Shown: piece after piece, positions 34,460-42,002 of the stretch
Layout of the letters: every line of letters begins with the position of its first letter
Position numbering within the stretch: position 1 is the first letter of the stretch
From: Bradyrhizobium sp. B124
Lineage (GTDB): Bacteria > Pseudomonadota > Alphaproteobacteria > Rhizobiales > Xanthobacteraceae
Length of the DNA stretch: 64,000 nucleotides
Assembly (NCBI RefSeq): GCF_038967635.1
Contig: NZ_CP152413.1
Location: 744,001-808,000 of the forward strand
Direction of reading: 5' to 3'
Position numbers and translations under genes: made by a program
Notes under the pieces: generated by a model
Databases searched by the model: none
What the model saw: only the letters and a program-made list of their open reading frames with translations
What the model was told of the DNA's origin: nothing

Positions 34460-34882
34460 ATGCGATTGCCGGTGGTTCTGTTGACGCTTCTGATCCCTGC
34501 GGTGGCGTGGGCCGAGGAGCCTGCGACCAACGCGCCGGCGTTGTGGGGCAGTCCCACCGTCGACAACGGCGCCTGCTGCAAGACGCTTGGCGAGGTGCGC
34601 AGCAATATCGACCGGCTCGACCGCGAGATCGTGCGCCTGATGGCCGAGCGCGGCCGCTACGTCCATGAAGCCGCCCGCTTCAAGGCCAACCCCGCGCAGG
34701 TCGAGGCGCCGGAGCGCGCCGAGGCTGTCGTGAAGAAGGCGATGGCGCTTGCGGAAGCAGACGGGCTCTCGCCCAAGGTCGCGGAAGCCGCCTATCGCGC
34801 AATGGTGCGCGCCTTCATCGACTACGAGCAGGGCATCTTTGCGGACGCTGCGGCACGCGGCGATGCACCCTGGAAGAAATAG
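34460..34882 (+). CDS. Exported chorismate mutase (AroQ type)
   Basis: 140 residues. Signal peptide MRLPVVLLTLLIPAVAWAEE begins the protein. An AroQ-fold chorismate mutase domain follows: EVRSNIDRLDREIVRLMAERGRYVHEAARFK (the R, R and K residues of the active site are in place) and ERAEAVVKKAMALAEADGLSPKVAEAAYRAMVRAFIDYE. It would convert chorismate to prephenate in the periplasm. GGGAGG precedes the ATG. It is located 119 bp after the aldolase gene. Confidence 0.85.
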   Translation: MRLPVVLLTLLIPAVAWAEEPATNAPALWGSPTVDNGACCKTLGEVRSNIDRLDREIVRLMAERGRYVHEAARFKANPAQVEAPERAEAVVKKAMALAEADGLSPKVAEAAYRAMVRAFIDYEQGIFADAAARGDAPWKK

Positions 34883-34895
34883 GCGAACGCTCACC

Positions 34896-35057
34896 ATGCG
34901 GACCGCCCTCCAGCACGTGCTCGCGGGTGCGACGTTCGTCCTGATCGGCTTTATGGCCGGATCGGTCCCCACGTTTGCCGACGTCTCGCTCCATAATGTG
35001 GCGTTACTCACCAATCACTTCGCAGTTGATACCGATTCTTCAGGCGGGTCGTCGTGA
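34896..35057 (+). CDS. Small exported protein, hypothetical (53 aa)
   Basis: A 53-residue frame 13 bp after the chorismate mutase. It looks like a signal peptide (FVLIGFMAGSVPTFA, predicted cleavage near TFA-D) followed by only about 24 residues. The ribosome-binding site is weak and the family is not known to me. Its 3' end overlaps the convergent gene at 35008. Confidence 0.4.
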   Translation: MRTALQHVLAGATFVLIGFMAGSVPTFADVSLHNVALLTNHFAVDTDSSGGSS

Positions 35058-35238
35058 CGCTCGTCGCGTGCTGGATCCTGTTGAGATCTCCACCGTCCCG
35101 CACCGATGCATGAAGGCTCCAATCCGCATTCGCTGAAACGACTTCCACGTGGCATACGTGCTCCCCGCCGGGACAACTGCGTATTTCGCGCAGCGCAATC
35201 AACTCGAGATCTCTTGCCGAAATTGGCGTTCTCATCAT
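35008..35238 (-). CDS. Small conserved-looking protein, last gene of the hsp20 cluster (76 aa)
   Basis: 76 residues beginning MMRTPISARDLELIALREIRS, with a compact alpha/beta pattern (HVCHVEVVSANADWSLHASVRDGGD, then helix LNRIQHATSVTTTRLKNRY). GAGG six bases before the ATG supports it. It lies 39 bp after the 59-aa gene on the same strand, so it may belong to the heat-shock transcript. Small proteins of this look are frequent in Bradyrhizobium; the function is unknown. Confidence 0.6.
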   Translation of the reverse strand: MMRTPISARDLELIALREIRSCPGGEHVCHVEVVSANADWSLHASVRDGGDLNRIQHATSVTTTRLKNRYQLRSDW

Positions 35239-35277
35239 TGAGCCTCGCCATCCACACGTTGTCCACGGGCAACCCGA

Positions 35278-35457
35278 TCAGGCGGCCTGGGCCGCCTGAG
35301 TGAGATCAGCAAACAGCCGTTCCAGGTTGCGCTTCTCTTCGTCGATCCTTCTTGCGAACTTCTCCCGCTCCTGATCCGATTTGGCAGTGTCGAGCAAGAA
35401 CTGATAGTGACGGATTACCTTCTCGCTTCCGCGTATCAGAAACTGCGTCGTGCTCAT
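35278..35457 (-). CDS. Small coiled-coil protein of the hsp20 operon (59 aa)
   Basis: 59 residues, mostly charged alpha-helix (EKVIRHYQFLLDTAKSDQEREKFARRIDEEKRNLERLF) and likely a coiled coil. Its ATG overlaps the upstream gene's stop (ATGA at 35454-35457), and GAAGG lies upstream, so translational coupling supports it as real. Function unknown. Confidence 0.65.
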   Translation of the reverse strand: MSTTQFLIRGSEKVIRHYQFLLDTAKSDQEREKFARRIDEEKRNLERLFADLTQAAQAA

Positions 35458-35753
35458 GGCGAGGCGCCTTCCGATCTACCGACGCTCAGCGATGGCCGTT
35501 CATGTAAAAGAGGCGGCATGTCGGCCGCCAGAGCCTCCATCGCCGAGGATTCCTCGGAAAGACGTCGTTCGATGAACTGGCGCTCAAGGTCGCTCAGCTT
35601 GGTGCTGAGTAACCGTCGATACCGCCGGATGTTGTTGCGATGCGCCCGAAGCTGTTCGAGCCGGCGGTCGACGATCTCGCGCTTTTCCTGCCTGGCGCAC
35701 CAGCGGGCCTCGATTCTGTCTACGATGTGTTTCGGAAGATTGATGTCCTTCAT
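35454..35753 (-). CDS. Small helical protein of the hsp20 operon (99 aa)
   Basis: 99 residues, strongly charged and helical (IVDRIEARWCARQEKREIVDRRLEQLRAHRNNIRRYRRLL). GGAGGG is well placed before the ATG. It overlaps the next gene by 4 bp. No known domain is recognised; the context points to a heat-shock-linked role. Confidence 0.65.
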   Translation of the reverse strand: MKDINLPKHIVDRIEARWCARQEKREIVDRRLEQLRAHRNNIRRYRRLLSTKLSDLERQFIERRLSEESSAMEALAADMPPLLHERPSLSVGRSEGASP

Positions 35754-35762
35754 ATCACCCTC

Positions 35763-36074
35763 CTACGCCGCCAGCGGACGTACCGTTGAGCGAAGACGGT
35801 GGGGCTTGCCGCCCGGCGGATGATGAGGATCGCTATCGAGACGACATAGCGCGTCGAGAATTGCGTCGATCGTTGCCGGTGATCGCAGCTCTGTTGGCGC
35901 GCGTAAGTCCGGACGACACGGCACCGCGGCAGCGTCAGACGCCCACGACGCCAGGAGCGCGCGTTTTTCTTCCGTGGTCAGGGAGAGATCTGCCAAGACA
36001 TCCCGGGGATGATTGAACCGCGCCTTACTGCGGTCGGATCTCAAACAAATGACTTCAGCGGTCGTCGGCCGCAT
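35763..36074 (-). CDS. Small protein of the hsp20 operon (103 aa)
   Basis: 103 residues. The core FNHPRDVLADLSLTTEEKRALLASWASDAAAVP is a helical motif that I associate with small Bradyrhizobium proteins encoded next to heat-shock genes, but I cannot name it. GGAGG precedes the ATG. It lies 9 bp upstream of the next gene and 73 bp downstream of hsp20, so a shared transcript is likely. Confidence 0.7.
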   Translation of the reverse strand: MRPTTAEVICLRSDRSKARFNHPRDVLADLSLTTEEKRALLASWASDAAAVPCRPDLRAPTELRSPATIDAILDALCRLDSDPHHPPGGKPHRLRSTVRPLAA

Positions 36075-36147
36075 GTTTGCCTCCGTTCTAAGACGAGAAT
36101 TGAATGTTGAGGCCGCGCCCGGCGTTCCGAACGCGGCTGCTCGTGTG

Positions 36148-36603
36148 TCACGCTGCAGCTGATTCGAGCTGTTGCGGCCGGTTCGGCTGCGTTGCGTTGA
36201 TCGCGATCCGCCGCGGCTTCATGGCTTCCGGAATTTCGCGTGCCAGCTCGATCTTGAGCAGACCATTGTCGAACGCGGCGTTCTTCACCAGGACATGGTC
36301 CGCCAAACTGAATTGCCGCCTGAATCGACGGGTCGAGATACCTTGATAGAGATAGTCGCGGTCTGCTTTTTCGACCTTGTTGCCCTCGATCGTCAGGACG
36401 TTCTGCTCGGCCGTAACCGAGATCTCGTCCGGTGAGAAGCCTGCGACCGCGAGTGCTATCTGGTAGCGATCTTCGGCAAGTCGTTCGATGTTGTAGGGCG
36501 GGTAGTTGTCTTCGGTGGCCCGCTGAGCGGTCTCGGCCAGATCGAAGAGACGGTCGAACCCGATCGTCGACCGGAAGAGGGGAGAGAAATCGTACGTGCG
36601 CAT
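36148..36603 (-). CDS. Small heat-shock protein, Hsp20 / alpha-crystallin family
   Basis: 151 residues. This ATP-independent holdase has the alpha-crystallin domain (YPPYNIERLAEDRYQIALAVAGFSPDEISVTAEQNVLTIEG), the RDYLYQGISTRRFRRQFSLADHV region, and the C-terminal arm with PRRIAIN (an IxI-like tail motif). It starts MRTYDFSPLFRSTIGFDRLFDL, typical of rhizobial class A Hsps. GGAGG lies 10 bp upstream of the ATG at 36603 and is part of the ROSE element. Confidence 0.92.
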   Translation of the reverse strand: MRTYDFSPLFRSTIGFDRLFDLAETAQRATEDNYPPYNIERLAEDRYQIALAVAGFSPDEISVTAEQNVLTIEGNKVEKADRDYLYQGISTRRFRRQFSLADHVLVKNAAFDNGLLKIELAREIPEAMKPRRIAINATQPNRPQQLESAAA

Positions 36604-36715
36604 AGCCAAATCCTCCAAAGAGCAAGATGGGTATGAGAAGCACCGGACACGACCGGTGCCCGTCAATCCTGGACCCGACCGGCGTCCAGGTGGTCGGCCA
36701 CGCGGACCGACGTGT
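36604..36715 (-). ncRNA. ROSE-type RNA thermometer in the hsp20 5' UTR
   Basis: The minus-strand leader ends in TTGCTCTTTGGAGGATT just before the hsp20 ATG. This matches the hallmark ROSE hairpin, in which a U-rich strand masks the GGAGG ribosome site with weak pairs. Upstream hairpins are also present: GCACCGG with CCGGTGC (around 36640-36660) and a GGGTCCAGG/CCTGGAC-type stem. At low temperature the site would be closed and heat would open it. ROSE elements are well known in Bradyrhizobium small-HSP genes. Confidence 0.8.
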
Positions 36716-36720
36716 CACGA

Positions 36721-36746
36721 ATTAAATCGGGCTCGGAAAGTGTCAA
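36721..36746 (-). promoter_or_regulatory. Promoter candidate for the hsp20 operon
   Basis: On the minus strand CTTGACA (36741-36747) is followed by CCCGATTTAAT (36721-36731), a -35/-10 arrangement that can be read as sigma-70-like or RpoH-like. It lies just upstream of the ROSE leader. Confidence 0.45.
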
Positions 36747-37497
36747 GAGGTCTTCGCAAAAAAAATGCGACAGCATGTGAGCGGCCCGCCCCGAGAGGTG
36801 CTGGGGCCGTTTCTTTGGGCGACATCTCGTCACCGGGATTCCACGAAATCCATCTTGGCCGCATTTGGCGCTAATTGTCCTGACGACCGGGGCAAGATTT
36901 CATCCCGAAGCAATTTTCAGGTTTCGGTTGAGGGGCCGTCTCGCGACACGGCCCCTTTTCATTTCACGCGACCAGGTCTCGGCCGGTGTCGGTGAACTTT
37001 AGCACGCGCCTCTTTCGTGCGCGGTGTCTTGCGGCGCGAGCACTTGATCTCCAGCCGCGTGTAGCCGGCGTTGATGGCATGGCAGCGCGCCTCTCGGTCG
37101 AATGCGGTGCGAGGATCGTCGTGACCGCTCTGGCACGCGCGAGTTCCTTCGTCGGCGCTTTGCGGTCGCCGCCGGAGAGGGGCGTGGGATAATATTTAGG
37201 GCCCATGTCCATGATCGCGCCGCCGCCGTTCTGCAAGCCGATGTGACCCACCGGAACGGACGTTCTGGAAACTGTTGCGACGGAGCCGATGGCCATGGCC
37301 CCCAAGGCAAACGGCGTTTGCGCGATTTCGGAATAATGGAATAATGCCGCTGAGTTGCCCGACATGTCAAGGCGTCGTGTCTATGGCGGCAGCCGCGGGC
37401 TACTTTGCATGGGGTTGTTTTGGATATTTTGGTGGTGCGCCCGGAACCGGTGTCCATCCCGCATCAAGTGCGGGGACAGGCTTCGCTCGACCACGCG
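36747..37497. other. 751-bp stretch with no confident gene
   Basis: The region between the hsp20 promoter and the M23 peptidase stop holds no convincing gene. A minus-strand frame at 36964-37365 (133 codons) lacks a ribosome site and looks low-complexity. Two GC hairpins with T-rich tails (around 36780-36820 and 36932-36959) suggest a small transcript on the plus strand. A further hairpin lies at 37451-37478. Confidence 0.5.
36932..36959 (+). terminator. Orphan rho-independent terminator
   Basis: A perfect 8-bp stem (36932-36939 with 36948-36955) is followed by TTTTC. No protein gene precedes it on the plus strand, so it may end a small RNA starting near 36.75 kb. Confidence 0.65.
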
Positions 37498-39084
37498 CTA
37501 ATTGCCGCCGCCTTCCTGGGTGTCGATGCGATGCAAGACATCGTCGGGCAGCGCATGGGCCACCGCCGCCGCAGGTCCGGGCTCCGGTCCGATCTCGCGG
37601 CCGCGGCCGCGGATCAGCCGCTCATAGGCCGACACCAGCGTGGTGTAGGGATTGACCCAGAGCCAGCCGTCGCGCGTGAACACCTGCACGTCGAAATGCA
37701 GATGCCGTGACGTGCCGTTGGGATGGTCGAGATAGTTCGAGACCACGCCGATCTTCTCACCCTCGCTGAGGCGGCGTCCATTGAGCAGGCCGTCGGCATC
37801 CATCACAGACGGGTTCATGTGCATGTAGCGGAAACGGACATGCTCGGTGCTTGTGTTGACCTGCAATGTCGCGGCCTGCTGCTGCGCCGAGCGGATCACG
37901 ATACTGTCGCGCACCGCGACGACGGCCTGCTGCCTGGGGTCGCAACGGTCCTTGCTGTCGGCCGGACACGCGCCGGGCCTGATATCCTGGCCCTGATGAC
38001 CGTAGCCGCTGGCGCATTGGCCGACCTCGAAGCTGCGCGCCTCGCAGAAATTGTCCTGCCAGGGATACTCGTCGACGGTCGCGCCAGCCTTGCGCCTGGC
38101 GAAGGATTGCGAGTGCGCGAAGGCCGGCGCTTTGTCGAGCGGAAAGCGGATCTGCGAATAGACGGTGAAGTCGGCATGGCCGCCCTGCTGCCTGCGGCCG
38201 CTGCTTCCCGCGACGATGTCGCCGCTCGGGCGGTAGGTGAAGTCAGCCGATTGCGCGATCGGCCGCTCTGCAATGTCGGAGGCGATGTCGCTGCGCGGCC
38301 GCGACGGTTGCCCGCCGGCGATGCGCAACGCCTTCAGGAAGCGTTCGGCCACCGGATAGGCCTCGCGGCAGGCCAGCCGCTTCGGCCGTGGCGCGCTGTC
38401 GAGGCACTGGATCGAGACGACATAGGGAATCCCGAAGCGGGTGAAGGCGTAGCGCACATAGCCTTCGCGGATGAAGCGGCGCAGGTCCGGAAACTGCGCG
38501 GCCAGCGTCTTGACCGGTTCGCCCTTGCCGCCGAGCCGGTCGGCGAGGTCGTAGACCAGGATCGAGCCCGAGATCTGCACTTCGACCGGCTTTGCAAAGG
38601 TCCGCGGCGGCATACCGTCGCCGGCGCCCGGGTCGAGCGAGAACACCGCGTCATAGCCGGACGCGCCGGCATGGAACACATCGGCCGCGCGGAAGTCGGC
38701 CTGGTAGCGTGCGACCGGCAGGCTGTCCGGTGCGCCGTTCTGTCGTGCGTCGAGATAGCTAGCGGGGTCGAAAGGCAGCAGCACCGGGATCGGGCTGCGC
38801 GCAATACCGGGGAAGAGCGGCGATGTCACCGCGTTCAGCTGCACCAGCGCGGGCGTCGCGCGTGGATCGGTAGCGGGAACGCGGCGCTGTCCGGCGAATG
38901 TGAAGCTGGAGGCGATAGCCGGGCGGGTCGTGATCTCTTGCCGGAGCTGGTCGAGCACCGAGCGCCATTCGACCCGCATGGCCGAGATCGAAGGCGTCCG
39001 GAATTCGTCGGCATGAGCGCCGGGAGGAGGCAAGAGCAGGGCTGCCAGCCAGCAACTGACGAAGCTGACGACCTTCCTGTTCAC
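37498..39084 (-). CDS. M23-family metallopeptidase, exported
   Basis: 528 residues with signal peptide VSFVSCWLAALLLPPPGAHA. A long N-terminal region of unknown fold is followed by a C-terminal LytM/M23 domain: GYGHQGQDIRPG (metal ligands His and Asp of GHxGxD), SIVIRSAQ, RFRYMHMNPSVM and SRHLHFDVQVF (HLH ligand motif). The zinc site appears complete, so it likely cuts peptidoglycan cross-links in the periplasm. Extra Cys residues (CASGYGHQ, CPADSKDRC) may form disulfides. Confidence 0.88.
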   Translation of the reverse strand: MNRKVVSFVSCWLAALLLPPPGAHADEFRTPSISAMRVEWRSVLDQLRQEITTRPAIASSFTFAGQRRVPATDPRATPALVQLNAVTSPLFPGIARSPIPVLLPFDPASYLDARQNGAPDSLPVARYQADFRAADVFHAGASGYDAVFSLDPGAGDGMPPRTFAKPVEVQISGSILVYDLADRLGGKGEPVKTLAAQFPDLRRFIREGYVRYAFTRFGIPYVVSIQCLDSAPRPKRLACREAYPVAERFLKALRIAGGQPSRPRSDIASDIAERPIAQSADFTYRPSGDIVAGSSGRRQQGGHADFTVYSQIRFPLDKAPAFAHSQSFARRKAGATVDEYPWQDNFCEARSFEVGQCASGYGHQGQDIRPGACPADSKDRCDPRQQAVVAVRDSIVIRSAQQQAATLQVNTSTEHVRFRYMHMNPSVMDADGLLNGRRLSEGEKIGVVSNYLDHPNGTSRHLHFDVQVFTRDGWLWVNPYTTLVSAYERLIRGRGREIGPEPGPAAAVAHALPDDVLHRIDTQEGGGN

Positions 39085-39120
39085 TGTACTCCCCGGTTCA
39101 TGTCTGATCGCGAGAGATTA

Positions 39121-39165
39121 GAGCAAGTTCCAGAAAAGTGTGTAGCAGTTTTCCGGAAAGTTTGA
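39121..39165. repeat. Decayed copy of the GGAAAAC palindromic repeat
   Basis: AGAAAAGTGTGTAGCAG and TTTTCCGG form the inner part of the same palindrome type seen at 31523, but the outer arms are mutated. It lies upstream of the M23 gene. Confidence 0.45.
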
Positions 39166-39248
39166 GGTTAAACAACAGCCTGATGTGCGATGAAGGTTCA
39201 TTACGACTGTCACCGCACTTCGCCGCTCAATCCTTGCTCAATCCTTGC

Positions 39249-39815
39249 TCAGTCCTTGGCGCGTTCGACGTAGGAGCCGTCCTCGGTCATCACGACGATG
39301 CGCGTGCCGGTGGAAACGTGCGGCGGCACGCCGGTGCGGATGCCGTTGGACAGCATCGCCGGCTTGTACGACGACGAGGCGGTCTGGCCCTTGGTGACGG
39401 GCTCGGTCTCCACCACTTCCAGCGTCACGCGCTGGGGCAGCTGGATCGCGACCGGATTGCCGTCGTGCATCGACAGCTTCACGGTCATGTTCTCCTGCAA
39501 ATACGGCGCGGACGAACCGACGATCTCCTTGGAGACCTGGACCTGGTCGTAGTTGTCGTTGTTCATGAAATGGAAGCCGTCGGCGTCCTCGTAGAGGTAG
39601 TTGTAGTTGTGATCCTCGACGGTGGCCTTCTCGACCTGGTCGGTGGTCTTGTAGCGCTCCGACACCTTCACGCCGTCGCCGATGCGGCGCATTTCGATCT
39701 GGCTGACGGGGGTGCCCTTGCCGGGATGAATGTTTTCGGCGGAGAGGACCACATAGAGCTTGCCATCCTGCTCGATGATGTTGCCCTTGCGGATGGAACT
39801 GGCGATGACTTTCAA
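39249..39815 (-). CDS. efp: Elongation factor P
   Basis: 188 residues from a TTG start. EF-P relieves ribosome stalling at proline runs. Domain I contains [43 protein letters not shown], where the Lys of the PGKG loop is the residue modified by beta-lysylation. The later OB domains end [20 protein letters not shown]. The TTG at 39815 gives the family's N-terminus and has AGGA upstream; an ATG at 39899 would add 28 residues that do not match the family. epmA and epmB lie about 1.1 kb away. Confidence 0.92.
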   Translation of the reverse strand: MKVIASSIRKGNIIEQDGKLYVVLSAENIHPGKGTPVSQIEMRRIGDGVKVSERYKTTDQVEKATVEDHNYNYLYEDADGFHFMNNDNYDQVQVSKEIVGSSAPYLQENMTVKLSMHDGNPVAIQLPQRVTLEVVETEPVTKGQTASSSYKPAMLSNGIRTGVPPHVSTGTRIVVMTEDGSYVERAKD

Positions 39816-39980
39816 AGGTGTTTTCCTGAATTTGAGAAGCTGGGGCGCAAACCGGACCGGCAGCCCCTCGGCCGTGGCGGCGATTTCGGGCTGCAACATA
39901 CTGATTTGTCCCTGAGATGCCAGTCTTTTGCGGCCGAATTCGGCAGTTTGCCAACCGCTGGCAACAGCCCTCGGGGGCCG

Positions 39981-40706
39981 CTAACGAGGGTCCTTGCCGG
40001 GGATTTTTCGAGCCTTCTCGTTATGTTCGGCAAGGCTTGGGGGAACCGAGAATGTGCCCGTCTTCAGGTCGTAAACGCAGCGCCAGTCCTCAACCCAGGG
40101 GAAGGGCGTATCTTCGCCCTGGATATCGAAGGACAGGCCGATCACCAGATATCGGCTGTTCGGCCAATGCTGACCCATCGCGGCGTAATTGTCCTCCAGG
40201 CCCCTGATCAGCCCGACCTGCATGTGATCGAGCGCATAGGGGTCGTTCGGGTCGCGGCGTACGCCATCGGCTGCCGGCTGGGTGTAGAAGAAGTCCCACG
40301 CGGCCTCGCCAAGCGGCCTTTCGGTGGCCGGCACGAACCGATCGCCGGTCCGCTTGTAGAGGTAGAGGGTGTGATATCCGGCGCCGAGCTTCTGCATCCG
40401 TACCAGCCAGCGGCTGTCCGGGCTGAAGCGGAAGCCGGCCTGATAACCGGCTACGTTGGTGCCTTCGCCCTGGTTCAGCAGCGCGCCATGCTTGCGGGCC
40501 TGGTCGAAGGTCCAGAACTGGAAGAGAAGACCTTCATCGCCCATGTCCTTCGCATATTGCTCGAGGCGGACCGTTCGATCCGGGGAGGTGAAGCTGGCGT
40601 CCGCGACCCGCTTGAACTAGCTGTCAGGGCTGTCGGCCCGCGCCGGCGTCGCCACGGCAAAGCCGAGCAATAGAAGCAATCCAGCAGTTCGCAACCAGCC
40701 GGCCAT
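39981..40706 (-). pseudogene. Exported protein gene interrupted by an in-frame amber codon
   Basis: From ATG 40706 the frame encodes a signal peptide (WLRTAGLLLLLGFAVATPARA) and then DSPDS, followed by TAG at 40617-40619. The same frame continues without another stop for 211 codons (FKRVADASFTSPDRTVRLEQYAKDMG onward) to 39981. The C-terminal part is a soluble, Trp/Tyr-rich domain I do not recognise. A single C-to-T change from CAG would create this amber stop, so this is a recent nonsense mutation, or less likely a sequencing error or a suppressed stop. An internal ATG at 40544 could yield an unexported fragment. Confidence 0.75.
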
Positions 40707-40949
40707 GGCGACATCCTGTGTCCGCGGAACTGGCGATGGGACGCGCGAGCCGGCGTTCAGGTTCAGCCGTGGCGACGCATGGACAATGCCGGCATCTTTC
40801 GACAAGAAGGGACACGCTTCGCCGCGTTCCGCGGCGACCAAGACCGTGTCGACGATGTATTTGTATGGAATCAAGGATTTGCGCCCGGCTCTTAAATCGG
40901 GGCGGTGGCTTGTTGATGTTGAATTCGTAGCCGTTGGATCGGCCGGCCG

Positions 40950-42002
40950 ATGACCGCCCATGACCAGCCCTCGCCCTGGTGGACGCCGTCACGCTACGCC
41001 GACCGCAGGCCCTTCCTGCAGGCACGGACCGCGATCACGCGGGCGCTCCGGGCCTGGTTCGAGGAGCAGGGTTTTGCCGAGGTCGAGACCGCCATCCTGC
41101 AGATCTCGCCCGGCAATGAGACTCATCTGCACGCCCCCCGTACCGAGCTCAGGCGACCCGATGGCTCGCCTGCGCCGCGCTATCTGCGCACCTCGCCCGA
41201 GTTCGCCTGCAAGAAGCTGCTCGCGGCCGGCGAGCCCAAGATCTACGAGTTCGCGCGGGTGTTCCGCGATCGCGAGCGCGGCGACCTGCATTTGCCCGAA
41301 TTCACCATGCTGGAATGGTACCGTGCCAATGCCGGTTACGACGCCATCATGGCCGACACGATCGTCGTGATCGCCCATGCGGCGCAGGCGACCGGGATCG
41401 GCCGGTTTTCATTCCGCGGCAGGATGGCCGATCCGTTTGCCGAGCCGGAATTGCTGACGGTTGCCGCCGGTTTCGAGCGCTTCGCCGGCATCGACCTGCT
41501 CGCGACGATCTCGGGCGGCGAGGGCAATCGCGAGGCGCTGGCGGCAGCCGCGCGAGAGCGGGTGCGGATCGCGGACGACGACACCTGGTCGGACATCTTC
41601 AGCAAGGTGCTGGTCGAGCATGTCGAGCCCAACCTCGGACAGGGCCGCCTGACGGTGCTGTTCGAATACCCATCGCCGGAGGCCGCGCTGGCGCGCACCA
41701 AGGCGGGTGAGCCACGCGTCGCCGAGCGTTTCGAGGTCTATGCCTGCGGGGTCGAGCTCGCCAACGGCTTTGGCGAGTTGACCGACGCAGCCGAGCAGCG
41801 CCATCGTTTCACCGCGGCGATGGACGAGAAGGCCCGCCGTTACGGCGAGCGCTATCCGCTCGACGACGATTTCCTTGCCGCCGTCGGCCAGATGCCCGAG
41901 GCGAGCGGCGTCGCGCTCGGCTTCGACCGGCTGGTGATGCTGGCGAGCGGCGCACCACGAATTGACCAGGTGGTCTGGACGCCGCCTGCAGGAGAGCCAT
42001 GA
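40950..42002 (+). CDS. epmA: EF-P--(R)-beta-lysine ligase
   Basis: 350 residues homologous to the catalytic core of class II lysyl-tRNA synthetase without the anticodon-binding domain. Motifs include RAWFEEQGFAEVETAILQISPGNETHLHAP, RYLRTSPEFACKKLLAAGEPKIYEFARVFRDRERGDLHLPEFTMLEWYRA (motif 2) and GVALGFDRLVMLASG (motif 3). It attaches beta-lysine to the PGKG lysine of EF-P. Its stop overlaps epmB by 4 bp (ATGA). Confidence 0.93.
   Translation: MTAHDQPSPWWTPSRYADRRPFLQARTAITRALRAWFEEQGFAEVETAILQISPGNETHLHAPRTELRRPDGSPAPRYLRTSPEFACKKLLAAGEPKIYEFARVFRDRERGDLHLPEFTMLEWYRANAGYDAIMADTIVVIAHAAQATGIGRFSFRGRMADPFAEPELLTVAAGFERFAGIDLLATISGGEGNREALAAAARERVRIADDDTWSDIFSKVLVEHVEPNLGQGRLTVLFEYPSPEAALARTKAGEPRVAERFEVYACGVELANGFGELTDAAEQRHRFTAAMDEKARRYGERYPLDDDFLAAVGQMPEASGVALGFDRLVMLASGAPRIDQVVWTPPAGEP

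Noticed and set aside
36964..37365. 133-codon minus-strand frame between hsp20 and the M23 gene
   Set aside because: It has no ribosome site, a low-complexity Arg-rich end and no recognisable domain, and a frame of similar length overlaps it on the same strand in another phase.
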